Of a stretch of 64,000 bases of DNA, positions 9,658-17,986 are shown one piece after another. The stretch is from DYCT01 sp051875715 (GTDB taxonomy: Bacteria; Bacteroidota; Bacteroidia; Bacteroidales; Bacteroidaceae). How positions within the stretch are numbered: the first letter of the stretch is position 1; the number at the start of each line of letters is the position of its first letter. Under the pieces are notes generated by a model. That model saw only the letters and a list, made by a program, of their open reading frames with translations. It searched no databases and was not told where the DNA came from. The translations under genes and the position numbers were made by a program. The stretch covers positions 4,785-68,784 of the forward strand of contig JBJEHD010000033.1 of the NCBI GenBank assembly GCA_051875715.1. Reading direction: 5' to 3'.

Positions 9658-9739
9658 TTTCAAAGTTTGAAACGTACATTTCAAACCATGAAACGTACGT
9701 TTCAAACTTTGAAACATACGTTTCACGATTTGAAACATA
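9658..9739. repeat. 21-bp phased palindrome array
   Basis: Three and a half copies of the 14-base palindrome GAAACGTACGTTTC (9669-9682, 9690-9703, 9711-9724, and half a copy from 9732), spaced exactly 21 bases, about two helical turns. It lies 65 bases after the SusD-like gene, in the 363-base gap before metY. Apart from this array and the metY promoter I see nothing else in the gap. Confidence 0.9.
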
Positions 9740-9879
9740 GATTCCGTGTACACCTGCAGCCATCCGACTGCCCTCCCGAACGATATTCCGTCAAGAGCCT
9801 TCGCAAAAAGCACGCACAGGCAAGATGTTCCACAGATACAACGCGAAAAAGAATAATTCTCTATAAATCCGCCCCTATC

Positions 9880-9910
9880 TTGTATGAAACAAACAGCAAA
9901 ACTACCTTTG
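9880..9910 (+). promoter_or_regulatory. Promoter of metY
   Basis: TTG (9880-9882), 20 bases, then TACCTTTG (9903-9910), the Bacteroidota consensus. It lies 46 bases before the metY ATG. Confidence 0.65.
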
Positions 9911-9956
9911 CACCATCAGAAAACAAGCATCGAAAACAACTAAAAATAGACAGATT

Positions 9957-11249
9957 ATGGGAAAGAACAATTGGCATTTTGAGACCTTGCAACTCCACGT
10001 AGGACAAGAACAGCCCGACCCGGCCACCGACGCGCGTGCGGTGCCCATCTATCAGACCACCTCGTACGTGTTCCGCAACTCGGAGCATGCGGCCGACCGC
10101 TTCGCCCTGCGCGACCCCGGAAACATCTACGGCCGACTGACCAACCCGACCCAAGGCGTGCTGGAAGCCCGCATCGCCGCCCTCGAAGGCGGAACGGCCG
10201 CCCTGGCCGTGGCCTCCGGAGCAGCGGCAGTCACCTATGCCCTGCAGAACATCCTGACCGTAGGCGACCACATCGTGGCAGCCGACAACCTCTACGGAGG
10301 CTCGTTCAACCTCATCACACACACCCTGGAAGGCCAGGGCATCAGCCACACCATTGTGAACGTGAACGATCTCGCAGCCTTGGAAGCCGCCATCCGTCCG
10401 AACACGAAAGTGGTTTATGCCGAGACGTTCGGCAATCCGAACTCGGACGTGACCAATCTGGACGCCGTGGCCGAAGTGGCCCACCGGCACGGCATCCCCT
10501 TCATCGTGGACAACACCTTCGGCACGCCCTACCTCATCCGCCCGATTGAGCATGGCGCCGACGTCGTCGTACACTCGGCCACAAAATTCATCGGCGGACA
10601 CGGCAGCAGCCTGGGCGGCGTCATCGTCGACGGCGGACGCTTCGACTGGAAAGCCAACGCCGACCGCTTCCCCTCACTCGGGAAACCGGACCCGAACTAC
10701 CACGGAGCCGTCTTTGCCGACGTAGCCGGACCGGCCGCATTCGTCACCCGCATCCGGACGGTCATCCTGCGCGACACGGGCGCGGCCATCTCGCCCTTCA
10801 ACGCCTTCATCCTGCTGCAAGGCCTCGAGACGCTGTCGCTCCGGGTAGAACGCCACGTGGCCAACGCCCTGAAGGTGGTGGAATACCTCAGCAAGCACCC
10901 GAAGGTAGTCAAGGTGAACCACCCCTCACTGCCCGACCATCCGGACCATGCCTTGTATCAGCACTACTACCCGAACGGAGGAGGCAGCATCTTCACCTTC
11001 GAAATCAAGGGAGGCAAGGAGGACGCCTGGCGCTTCATCGACTCGCTGGAAGTGTTCTCGCTCCTGGCCAATGTGGCCGACGTGAAAAGCCTCGTCATCC
11101 ATCCTTACACGACGACACACTCGCAGATGACCGACGAAGAACTGGCCCAGCAGCACATCACGCCCGCCAGCATCCGCCTGTCAATCGGCACGGAACACAT
11201 CGACGACATCCTGGCCGACCTGGAGCAGGCGTTCGAAAAAGTGGGATGA
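9957..11249 (+). CDS. metY: O-acetylhomoserine aminocarboxypropyltransferase
   Basis: A PLP enzyme of the Cys/Met metabolism family that makes homocysteine (or cysteine) from O-acetylated substrate and sulfide. The 430 residues start FETLQLHVGQEQPDPATDARAVPIYQTTSY and carry GRLTNPT, VASGAAA, ETFGNP, the PLP aspartate in PFIVDNTFGTP, and the Schiff-base Lys210 in HSATKFIGGHG. The length and the FETLQLH start favour O-acetylhomoserine sulfhydrylase over cystathionine gamma-synthase. It stands alone with its own promoter. Confidence 0.93.
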   Translation: MGKNNWHFETLQLHVGQEQPDPATDARAVPIYQTTSYVFRNSEHAADRFALRDPGNIYGRLTNPTQGVLEARIAALEGGTAALAVASGAAAVTYALQNILTVGDHIVAADNLYGGSFNLITHTLEGQGISHTIVNVNDLAALEAAIRPNTKVVYAETFGNPNSDVTNLDAVAEVAHRHGIPFIVDNTFGTPYLIRPIEHGADVVVHSATKFIGGHGSSLGGVIVDGGRFDWKANADRFPSLGKPDPNYHGAVFADVAGPAAFVTRIRTVILRDTGAAISPFNAFILLQGLETLSLRVERHVANALKVVEYLSKHPKVVKVNHPSLPDHPDHALYQHYYPNGGGSIFTFEIKGGKEDAWRFIDSLEVFSLLANVADVKSLVIHPYTTTHSQMTDEELAQQHITPASIRLSIGTEHIDDILADLEQAFEKVG

Positions 11250-11310
11250 CAAGAAACCCGCTCCCACCCACGACGGGAGGAAGAACGAAAGATTGTATGT
11301 AGAGAGAAGC

Positions 11311-11352
11311 ATGCCGACGAAGAAGGCTAATCCAGCCTGCCTTCGTCGGCAT
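11311..11352. terminator. Long hairpin overlapping the radC stop codon
   Basis: Arms ATGCCGACGAAG (11311-11322) and CTTCGTCGGCAT (11341-11352) are perfectly complementary, with an inner AGGCT/AGCCT stem (11324-11328, 11334-11338). It lies between convergent metY and radC and includes the last codons of radC. There is no U tract on either strand, so termination is inferred from position. Confidence 0.5.
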
Positions 11353-12025
11353 AGCTGTAATAGCACCCGTCGCATACGATGAGGTGGTCGCACAAGCGGA
11401 TGTCCATCAGACGGGCGGCCTTCGCCAGTTTGTCCGTAATCCGGTCGTCGGAAGCGCTGGGCTTCGGGTTGCCCGAAGGATGGTTGTGGCACACGATGAG
11501 GCCGGTGGCCCGGCGCAACAACGCCTCGCGCAAGATGGTGCGCACGTCGGCCGACGTCTCGGTGATGCCGCCCAGGCTGATGCGAATGCACTCGACGACG
11601 CGGTTCGACTGGTTCAGGCACATCAGCCAGAACTCCTCCAGCGGCGCATCGCCCAGCAGGGGATGGAAATACTCGTAGGCATCGCGCGAGGTGAGCACCT
11701 GCTGCCGCTTCTGCGCCTCGGCCAGTCCGCGCCTCCGCCCCAGTTCCAACGCCGCCACCACGCACACGGCCTTGGCCGTCCCGATGCCCTTGAAGGCACA
11801 GAGGTCGCGCACCGAGCGCTTGCCCAAGGCGTTCAAATCGTTGCCGCACGAAGCCAGCACACGCTGCATCAGTTCGACGGCCGTTTCCTGGGCCGACCCC
11901 GACCCAATCAAGATGGCCAGCAGTTCGGCATCGCTCAAAGCCGACAACCCCTTGGCCAGCATCTTCTCGCGCGGACGGTCGGCCTCGGCCAGGTCCTTGA
12001 GGGCGAGTCGCATCTTCTGTTCCAT
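11327..12025 (-). CDS. radC: RadC family JAB/MPN domain protein
   Basis: A 232-residue protein with an N-terminal helix-hairpin-helix region (about 30-100, DLCAFKGIGTAKAV) and a C-terminal JAB-type metalloprotease-like domain with the zinc motif HNHPSG (His180, His182) and Asp193. The family name implies DNA repair but the role is unproven. An ATG at 12013 is an alternative start. It lies 3 bases downstream of the glycosyltransferase gene, so the two are co-transcribed. Confidence 0.95.
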   Translation of the reverse strand: MEQKMRLALKDLAEADRPREKMLAKGLSALSDAELLAILIGSGSAQETAVELMQRVLASCGNDLNALGKRSVRDLCAFKGIGTAKAVCVVAALELGRRRGLAEAQKRQQVLTSRDAYEYFHPLLGDAPLEEFWLMCLNQSNRVVECIRISLGGITETSADVRTILREALLRRATGLIVCHNHPSGNPKPSASDDRITDKLAKAARLMDIRLCDHLIVCDGCYYSYADEGRLD

Positions 12026-12028
12026 GGC

Positions 12029-13018
12029 CTACTGATAGAAATTCTTCTCAAACGCACCGAACGCCTCTTTCCGGCACACCACCCGCCGCCACCAGGCACG
12101 CAGGAATCCGCTGCCATAGCCCAGCAACTGGCAGTAAGCAGCCGCCACGGCCAGCACTCCCACCCACGGACTACGCTCGCGGATGGCGGCATCCACGCCC
12201 ACCAGCACCGCAAACAGCGCCAACGGAAGCAGGGCATACCCGCACACCAGCGCCGACAGCACGCAGAAGGCCACGCCCAGCGTAAAAGCGGCCGGAAGCA
12301 TGTGGACCAGTTTGAGCGAATCAGGATACTTCTTATACAGATTGATGCGGGCGATGCCGGAGTTGTGCACCTGCTTGAAGAACTTCTTCAGGTCCGTACG
12401 CCGCTTGTGGTAGACCCACGCATCGGGAAACAGGCGGCACCGGCATCCCTCCCGGAAGATACGGATGCTCAAGTCGATGTCTTCGCCGAAACGCATCGGC
12501 GAAAAGCCGCCCAACCGTTCGAACACCTCGCGGCGCACCCCCATGTTGAAGCTGCGCGGATAGAACTTGTCCATCTTCTTCCGGCCGCCCCGGATGCCTC
12601 CGGTCGTAAAGAACGAGGTCATGGCATAATTGATGGCCTTTTGGACAGGCGTGAACGACGGATGCGCCCGGTCGGGACCGCCAAAGGCATCGGCCGGGCT
12701 ACGGCGCAACTCGGCCTCCACCCGGTCCAGATAGCTGGGAGGCACCAGGCAGTCGGAGTCCAGAATGAGCAGGTATTCGCCCCGGCTTCGCTCGGCACCA
12801 TAGTTGCGTGCCGGGCCCGGCCCTCCGTTCTCCTTGACATAATAGTGCACGTCGAGGCGGTCGGCATAGCGCGCCATCACGTCGCGGCATGGCACGGCCG
12901 AGCCATCCTCCACCACGACGACTTCGAAATCGGTACGTTGCTGGTGCGTCAGGCTTTCCAGCAGTTCGTCCACCTCGTCCGGCCGGTTGTAGACCGGTAT
13001 GATGATTGAAAACAACAT
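12029..13018 (-). CDS. Family 2 glycosyltransferase, membrane-attached
   Basis: A 329-residue GT-A fold enzyme starting at the ATG at 13018 (MLFSIIIPVYNRPDEV); the longer frame lacks homology-like sequence. Motifs are VVVEDGS, NGGPGPARNYG, the metal-binding DxD (Asp87, Asp89 in LILDSDC) and GEDIDLSIR in the acceptor part. Two or three hydrophobic segments at about 230-290 suggest attachment to the inner membrane. The acceptor is unknown. A TATATTTG box lies at 13042-13049 on the minus strand. Confidence 0.9.
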   Translation of the reverse strand: MLFSIIIPVYNRPDEVDELLESLTHQQRTDFEVVVVEDGSAVPCRDVMARYADRLDVHYYVKENGGPGPARNYGAERSRGEYLLILDSDCLVPPSYLDRVEAELRRSPADAFGGPDRAHPSFTPVQKAINYAMTSFFTTGGIRGGRKKMDKFYPRSFNMGVRREVFERLGGFSPMRFGEDIDLSIRIFREGCRCRLFPDAWVYHKRRTDLKKFFKQVHNSGIARINLYKKYPDSLKLVHMLPAAFTLGVAFCVLSALVCGYALLPLALFAVLVGVDAAIRERSPWVGVLAVAAAYCQLLGYGSGFLRAWWRRVVCRKEAFGAFEKNFYQ

Positions 13019-13081
13019 AAGCGTATGGAAATATGAACGGACAAATATAAGAAACTGTTCGGACACCCGAGGCGTAGCAAT

Positions 13082-13108
13082 AAAAAAAAGCACCCCTTTC
13101 GGGATGCT
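13082..13108 (-). terminator. Rho-independent terminator of efp
   Basis: Minus-strand AGCATCCC-GAAA-GGGGTGCT stem with tetraloop, followed by eight T residues, 22 bases past the efp stop. Confidence 0.9.
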
Positions 13109-13129
13109 TCCTTTATGCGTTGAAGTTGG

Positions 13130-13696
13130 TTATGCCTTCACACGACCTACGTACGAACCGTCGCGCGTGTCGATTTCGATGGTTTCGCCTTCGTTGATGA
13201 ACAAAGGCACGCGAACCGTTGCGCCCGATTCCACCGTAGCGGGCTTCAGCGTGTTGGTAGCCGTATCGCCCTTCAGGCCCGGTTCCGTATAGGTGACCTT
13301 CATCTGCACCTTCACGGGCAATTCAGCATAGAGCACCGTCTCCGTCGAAGCATCGGATACCACGTCGACCACGGCACCTTCGGTCAGGAAGTCCACACCG
13401 TTGATCAAATCGTGGGCGATGGGATGCTGGTCGAAAGTCTCCTGGTTCATGAAGATGAAGTCCTCACCTTCCTTATAGAGATACTGGTAGGGGCGACGCT
13501 CTACGCGGACGTCTTCCAGTTTCTCGCCGATGTTGAATCGACGTTCGATCACGTATCCGCTCACCACGTCTTTGAGTTTCGTACGCATGAACGTGTTACC
13601 CTTTCCCGGTTTTACATGAAGGAACTCAATGCAAAAATAGAGTTTGCCATCCATGCGGATGCAGGTTCCGTTCTTGATGTCTTGTGCATTAATCAT
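13130..13696 (-). CDS. efp: Translation elongation factor P
   Basis: Relieves ribosome stalling at polyproline stretches. The 188-residue protein has three OB-like beta domains and the typical hairpin KPGKGNTF with tip Lys32, the residue that is modified in many bacteria. The C-terminal part (VPLFINEGETIEIDTRDGSYVGRVKA) matches the family. No modification enzyme is seen nearby. It is transcribed divergently from rpmH, from the promoter at 13758-13789. Confidence 0.97.
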   Translation of the reverse strand: MINAQDIKNGTCIRMDGKLYFCIEFLHVKPGKGNTFMRTKLKDVVSGYVIERRFNIGEKLEDVRVERRPYQYLYKEGEDFIFMNQETFDQHPIAHDLINGVDFLTEGAVVDVVSDASTETVLYAELPVKVQMKVTYTEPGLKGDTATNTLKPATVESGATVRVPLFINEGETIEIDTRDGSYVGRVKA

Positions 13697-13757
13697 ATGA
13701 CTGCTTTTTATGTGATTTGATTGTTAATTCTGGCCGTAGGCGTTCAAAAACCGGGTG

Positions 13758-13789
13758 CAAAAGTAATTGAAATCGGTAAAACACGCAAA
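13758..13789 (-). promoter_or_regulatory. Promoter of efp
   Basis: Minus-strand TTTG (13786-13789), 20 bases, TACTTTTG (13758-13765). Full consensus match. Confidence 0.75.
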
Positions 13790-13816
13790 AACTTTTGAGC
13801 AAAAAAGAGTTATCCC

Positions 13817-13847
13817 TTGGTTTATTTAAAAAAAGTCCCTACTTTTG
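13817..13847 (+). promoter_or_regulatory. Promoter of rpmH
   Basis: TTG (13817-13819), 20 bases, TACTTTTG (13840-13847), 42 bases before the rpmH ATG. It is a near mirror image of the efp promoter. Confidence 0.75.
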
Positions 13848-13889
13848 CAGCCCGATTACGTGAAATAATAACATAAAAACAATAGAATA

Positions 13890-14048
13890 ATGAAAAGAAC
13901 ATTCCAACCCTCTAACAGAAAGAGAAAGAACAAACACGGTTTCCGTGAGAGAATGGCAACGGCAAACGGCCGTCGTGTGTTGGCTTCCCGTCGCGCCAAA
14001 GGCAGAAAGAAACTGACCGTTTCTGACGAATACAACGGAAAGAAGTAA
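13890..14048 (+). CDS. rpmH: 50S ribosomal protein L34
   Basis: A 52-residue basic ribosomal protein, read directly from the sequence: MKRTFQPSNRKRKNKHGF at the start, then RMATANGRRVLASRRAKGR, ending in YNGKK. This is the complete L34 signature with the short C-terminal extension usual in Bacteroidota. It has its own promoter, an A-rich leader and a terminator hairpin after it. Confidence 0.97.
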   Translation: MKRTFQPSNRKRKNKHGFRERMATANGRRVLASRRAKGRKKLTVSDEYNGKK

Positions 14049-14074
14049 TCCTTCCTCTTGAAAAAGAATCAATG

Positions 14075-14121
14075 AAAGAAGTAAAGGCGAGCCTCAGCCG
14101 CTCCCTTTGCTTCTTTTGTTT
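14075..14121 (+). terminator. Terminator hairpin after rpmH
   Basis: AAAGAAGTAAAGG (14075-14087) pairs with CCTTTGCTTCTTT (14104-14116) around GC-rich inner bases, and is followed by TGTTTTAT. Confidence 0.65.
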
Positions 14122-14132
14122 TATGGTCGCTT

Positions 14133-14486
14133 ATGATACGTCAATGTTTCATCTTGTTCGGATGCCTGGCACTGGGCGAAGCACTGGTGTGGCTCACAGG
14201 CATCAAACTGCCGTCCAGCATCATCGGCATGCTGATACTGACCTGCTCGCTCCAGCGCGGCTGGATTAAGTTGTCGTGGGTGCAAGGTATGTGCGACTTC
14301 CTGGTGGCCAACCTGGGATTCTTCTTCATCCCGCCCGGCGTAGCCCTGATGCTGTATTTCGACGTCATCGCCGCCGAGTTCTGGCCGATTGTCATCGCCA
14401 CCGTCCTCAGCACCATTCTCGTCCTGATTACGACAGGATGGGTCCACCAATTAGTACGCAAAAGCCATGGATTATTTCGAAAATAA
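14133..14486 (+). CDS. lrgA: CidA/LrgA family membrane protein
   Basis: A 117-residue holin-like inner-membrane protein with four hydrophobic segments and the family patterns LPSSIIGMLIL and LGFFFIPPGVALM. LrgA/CidA proteins affect murein hydrolase activity, lysis and small-metabolite export. It overlaps lrgB by 20 bases, so the pair is translationally linked. The start lies 12 bases after the rpmH terminator, and I see no separate promoter, so read-through from rpmH is possible. Confidence 0.9.
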   Translation: MIRQCFILFGCLALGEALVWLTGIKLPSSIIGMLILTCSLQRGWIKLSWVQGMCDFLVANLGFFFIPPGVALMLYFDVIAAEFWPIVIATVLSTILVLITTGWVHQLVRKSHGLFRK

Positions 14487-15162
14487 GTTCTTCCTGCTGG
14501 CACTGACCTTTGGAGTCTTCTTCCTGACCAAGAAACTGCAGCAACGGGTCGGATGGGTCTGGCTCAACCCCATCCTGCTGACCATCGCCGCCCTGATTGC
14601 CTTTCTGAAACTGACCGGCATCAGTTACGAGACCTACAGCGAAGGAGGTTCGCTGATTGAGTTCTGGCTGAAGCCGGCCGTCGTGGCGCTCGGCGTCCCC
14701 CTCTACCTGCAACTGGAGACCATCAAAAAACAAATCATGCCCATCCTCCTGTCGCAACTGGCAGGCTGCTGCGTGGGCATCCTCTCCGTCAGCCTGCTGG
14801 CCAAGGCATTGGGCGCCAGTGCGGAGGTGGTCCGCTCGCTGGCCCCGAAAAGCGTCACGACCCCGATAGCGATGGAAGTGTCGGACAGCATCGGAGGCAT
14901 CCCCTCGCTGACGGCCACCGTCGTGGTCTGTGTCGGCCTGTTCGGTGCCGTATTCGGATTCCAGATACTGCGATGGCTGCACATACAAAGCCCGATAGCA
15001 CAAGGCCTGTCGATGGGGACCGCCTCGCACGCTGTAGGCACATCGGCCGCCATGGACGTCAGCGGCAAATACGGTGCCTTCGCCAGCCTGGGCCTGACCC
15101 TCAACGGCATCCTGACGGCCATGCTCACCCCGATGTTGCTCCGTCTCGTCGGACTGCTCTAA
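14467..15162 (+). CDS. lrgB: LrgB family membrane protein
   Basis: A 231-residue membrane protein with about six hydrophobic segments. The family hallmarks LAPKSVTTPIAMEVS and GTASHAVGTSAA are present. It is the partner of the preceding lrgA; in plants the fused homologue PLGG1 exports glycolate, and in bacteria the pair has been linked to pyruvate uptake and lysis control. Length is normal. Confidence 0.94.
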   Translation: MDYFENKFFLLALTFGVFFLTKKLQQRVGWVWLNPILLTIAALIAFLKLTGISYETYSEGGSLIEFWLKPAVVALGVPLYLQLETIKKQIMPILLSQLAGCCVGILSVSLLAKALGASAEVVRSLAPKSVTTPIAMEVSDSIGGIPSLTATVVVCVGLFGAVFGFQILRWLHIQSPIAQGLSMGTASHAVGTSAAMDVSGKYGAFASLGLTLNGILTAMLTPMLLRLVGLL

Positions 15163-15179
15163 CCCCCACACCCATCCCC

Positions 15180-16076
15180 ATGCTGACGTTCAGAGACATC
15201 ACCCCGGCCGACAAGGAAGCCGTCCAGCGCTTCACGCTGAACAGCCAGCGGCAGAACTGCGACCTCTCGTTCGCCAACCTCTGCAGTTGGCGTTTCCTCT
15301 ATCAGACGCAACTGGCCTTCACCGACGATTTTCTCGTGCTGCGCTTCTACGTGGACGGGGCTTTGTCGTACATGATGCCGGTGGGAGAAGGAGACCCGAC
15401 CTGCCTGCTCGCCCTCCTGGAGGAGGACGCACACCGGATGGGACACCCCTTCCAACTGTCGGGCGTCTGCGAACACACGCGTTCCATGCTGGAACAGGCA
15501 CAACCCGGACGGCTGCGCTTCAGCACCAACCGCGACCTGGCCGACTACCTCTACCGCCGCACCGACCTGGCCGAACTGAAAGGCAAGAGATACCAGGCCA
15601 AGCGCAACCACGTAAACCGGTTCGAACGGATGTACCCCCACCACGTCTACCGCCCTCTCGGCGCGGAGCAGGTGGACGAATGCCTGACACTGGAAAACCA
15701 ATGGATGGAGCATGCCGCCACCCACGGACAGCAGGCACTGGCGGACGAACGCCGGTCGCTCACCTACGCACTCCGGCATTTCGACGAACTGGATCTGACG
15801 GGAGGTGCGCTCTATGTCGACGGACACATCGTCGCCTTCACCTTCGGCTCACCCGTCAACGCCCACACGTTCGACGTGTGCATCGAAAAGGCCGACACCC
15901 GTTTCGACGGAGTCTATTCAGCCATCAACCAGCAGTTCGCCCTCCACCTGCCGGAGCAATACGTCTTTCTGAACAGGGAAGAAGACCTGGGCATCGAAGG
16001 GCTCAGAAAGTCCAAATTGTCGTACCACCCCGAGAGCATCCTGATGAAATACACCGCCACCCTTGCCGACGAATAA
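15180..16076 (+). CDS. DUF2156 protein (soluble aminoacyltransferase-like)
   Basis: A 298-residue protein resembling the soluble domain of phosphatidylglycerol lysyltransferases (DUF2156), a double GNAT-like fold. The ATG at 15180 gives MLTFRDITPADKEAVQRFT; the longer frame upstream runs out of phase through lrgB. Visible patterns are CDLSFANLCSWRFLY, KGKRYQAKRNHVNRF and FDGVYSAINQQFA. There is no membrane domain, unlike MprF. It lies 17 bases after lrgB and 4 bases before the GNAT gene. The substrate is unknown. Confidence 0.88.
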   Translation: MLTFRDITPADKEAVQRFTLNSQRQNCDLSFANLCSWRFLYQTQLAFTDDFLVLRFYVDGALSYMMPVGEGDPTCLLALLEEDAHRMGHPFQLSGVCEHTRSMLEQAQPGRLRFSTNRDLADYLYRRTDLAELKGKRYQAKRNHVNRFERMYPHHVYRPLGAEQVDECLTLENQWMEHAATHGQQALADERRSLTYALRHFDELDLTGGALYVDGHIVAFTFGSPVNAHTFDVCIEKADTRFDGVYSAINQQFALHLPEQYVFLNREEDLGIEGLRKSKLSYHPESILMKYTATLADE

Positions 16077-16080
16077 AACC

Positions 16081-17118
16081 ATGAACCATCCTGCACTTTC
16101 CCCACGCGAACAGGCCCGGCGGCTGTGGCAGCAATGCTTTGCCGATTCGGAGGACTTCGTCGACCTCTATTTCAGCCGACGCTACTCCGATGCCATCCAC
16201 CGGGCCGTCTACGAAGACGGACGGCTGGTGTCGGCTCTGCAGGCCGTGCCCTATCCCGTACGCTTCTGGGGTACCGAGGTGAAAGCCGCCTACGTGTCGG
16301 GAGCCTGCACCGCTCCCGAGCATCGAAACCGGGGGCACATGTCGCACCTGTTGCGTTCGTCCCTGCTCCGGATGTACGACGAAGGAACCGACCTCAGCCT
16401 GCTCATTCCCGCCGAGTCGTGGTTGTTCGGCTATTACGCCCGCTTCGGCTATGCCACCGCCTTCGACCGCAGCCGACGAACCGTGCGCATGTCCGCCCTC
16501 GATGCCGCCGAAGCCTCCTCGGCCCGGGCGTACGAGCCTCATCCGGACGAAGCCTGGGAATTCCTTCTCCACCATTCGCGACAACGGCCCTGCTGCGTCC
16601 TCCACACCCGCGACGACTGGGACATCGTCCTGGCTGATATGGCACTCGGCGGCGGCCGTCTGCTCGGTGCCACCAGAGGAGGACGCATCGTCGGACTGGG
16701 ATGCGCCATCCCCGAAGCCGACAGGCTTTACTTCCCCCTCCTGGAAGCCGACGATGCGGATGTGCGCATCTGCCTCCTGCGCGAGGCCGACCGGCTCGGT
16801 CTGGCACAAGCCACCTATGTGACCGACACATACGACGGCGCCGACACCACCCCGTTGGGCATGGCACGCGTCCTGCATGCCGAGCGGTTGCTGGAGCGTT
16901 ATGCCGCGGCCCATCCCTGCCAGTCGGAATGCATCCGCTTGTCCGACCCGTTGCTGCCCGCCAACAACGCCTGCTTCCGATGGCACGAGGGCCGTCTCTT
17001 CCGCACGGACCAGGCACAGACAGGCGCACGGCCATGCTCCATCGGCGAGTTGGCCCCCCTCCTCTTGGGCTATCGCAGCCACGAAGGCTATCCGATGATG
17101 AATCTTATGCTGGATTAG
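16081..17118 (+). CDS. GNAT family N-acetyltransferase (Eis-like)
   Basis: A 345-residue protein starting at the ATG at 16081; the frame extends to a TTG at 16063 but the ATG is more natural. The acetyl-CoA region is VSGACTAPEHRNRGHMSHLLRSSL (the R/Q-x-x-G-x-A-type loop), followed by LLIPAESWLFGYYARFGYATAF. The large size and second half resemble Eis-type multi-domain acetyltransferases. It follows the DUF2156 gene closely. No U-rich hairpin is seen before convergent cdaA. Confidence 0.87.
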   Translation: MNHPALSPREQARRLWQQCFADSEDFVDLYFSRRYSDAIHRAVYEDGRLVSALQAVPYPVRFWGTEVKAAYVSGACTAPEHRNRGHMSHLLRSSLLRMYDEGTDLSLLIPAESWLFGYYARFGYATAFDRSRRTVRMSALDAAEASSARAYEPHPDEAWEFLLHHSRQRPCCVLHTRDDWDIVLADMALGGGRLLGATRGGRIVGLGCAIPEADRLYFPLLEADDADVRICLLREADRLGLAQATYVTDTYDGADTTPLGMARVLHAERLLERYAAAHPCQSECIRLSDPLLPANNACFRWHEGRLFRTDQAQTGARPCSIGELAPLLLGYRSHEGYPMMNLMLD

Positions 17119-17208
17119 CACACACCGACCCCTGCCGCCTGTCTTTCCAGGCCGCATGCCGGTTTTCCCGATTGATACAAAGGAGAAACGACGAGGACGC
17201 CGACCGTA

Positions 17209-17970
17209 TCAGGCCTCCGTCAGGATGCGTTCCAGTTCCTCGGCCGTCAGCCGCAACTGGAAATGGCCGCCATGAGCCACGGATATGCCGCCCGTCTCTT
17301 CCGACACGATGACGGCGTATGCGTCCGTCTCTTGCGATACGCCGAGAGCCGCCCGATGGCGCAACCCAAGTTCTTTGGGAATGTCCAGGCTATGGGATAC
17401 CGGCAGGATGCAGCCGGCCGCCTTGATACGTTTGTGGCTGATGACCATGGCTCCGTCGTGCAACGGGCTGTTCTTGAAAAAGATGTTCTCTATCAGGCGT
17501 TGGTTGATTTGAGCATCGATGACGTCGCCTGTCCGCACGATGTCGTCCAGTGGGACGTTCTTCTCTATCACAATCAGCGCCCCGACCTTTTGCTTGCTCA
17601 TGCTGAGGCAGGCCATCACGATGGGGAGAATGTCCGCCTTCTCCACCGATTCTTTTTTGCCGCCCGTCAGGAAACGTATCCATCCACTGGCTCTCCGATG
17701 CGAGCCCAGGGTCAACAAGAAACGACGGATTTCGTCCTGAAACAGCACAATCAGGGCAATGACACCCACGCTGACCAGTTTGTCGAAGATGGAGCCCAGC
17801 AAGCGCATCTCCAGCACCTGCGACACCACCAGCCAGATAAGGATGAACACCAGAATGCCCGTGAACACGTTGATGGAGCCGGAGGCCTTCATCAATTTAT
17901 AGGTATAATACAATAGGAAGGCCACCAACAGGATGTCGACGAAGTCCTTCACGCCAAACTCGATGAACAT
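17209..17970 (-). CDS. cdaA: Diadenylate cyclase
   Basis: Makes cyclic di-AMP from two ATP. The 253-residue protein has three N-terminal membrane helices (about 8-80) and a DisA_N catalytic domain with the DGA motif at 172-174 (LHDGAM) and RHR at 204-206 (LGLRHRAALG). Both active-site motifs are intact. It follows folP by 16 bases, an arrangement I recall from other Bacteroidales. Confidence 0.96.
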   Translation of the reverse strand: MFIEFGVKDFVDILLVAFLLYYTYKLMKASGSINVFTGILVFILIWLVVSQVLEMRLLGSIFDKLVSVGVIALIVLFQDEIRRFLLTLGSHRRASGWIRFLTGGKKESVEKADILPIVMACLSMSKQKVGALIVIEKNVPLDDIVRTGDVIDAQINQRLIENIFFKNSPLHDGAMVISHKRIKAAGCILPVSHSLDIPKELGLRHRAALGVSQETDAYAVIVSEETGGISVAHGGHFQLRLTAEELERILTEA

Positions 17971-17986
17971 ACGCGCGGTTGCTTTT

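Noticed and set aside
9658..9739. CRISPR array
   Set aside because: Units are palindromes with 7-base gaps and no variable spacers; there are no cas genes in the window.
9667..10002. Possible heptad-repeat protein (KRTFQT repeats) before metY
   Set aside because: The repeat is a by-product of the 21-base palindrome period, appears on both strands, and runs over the metY promoter and start.
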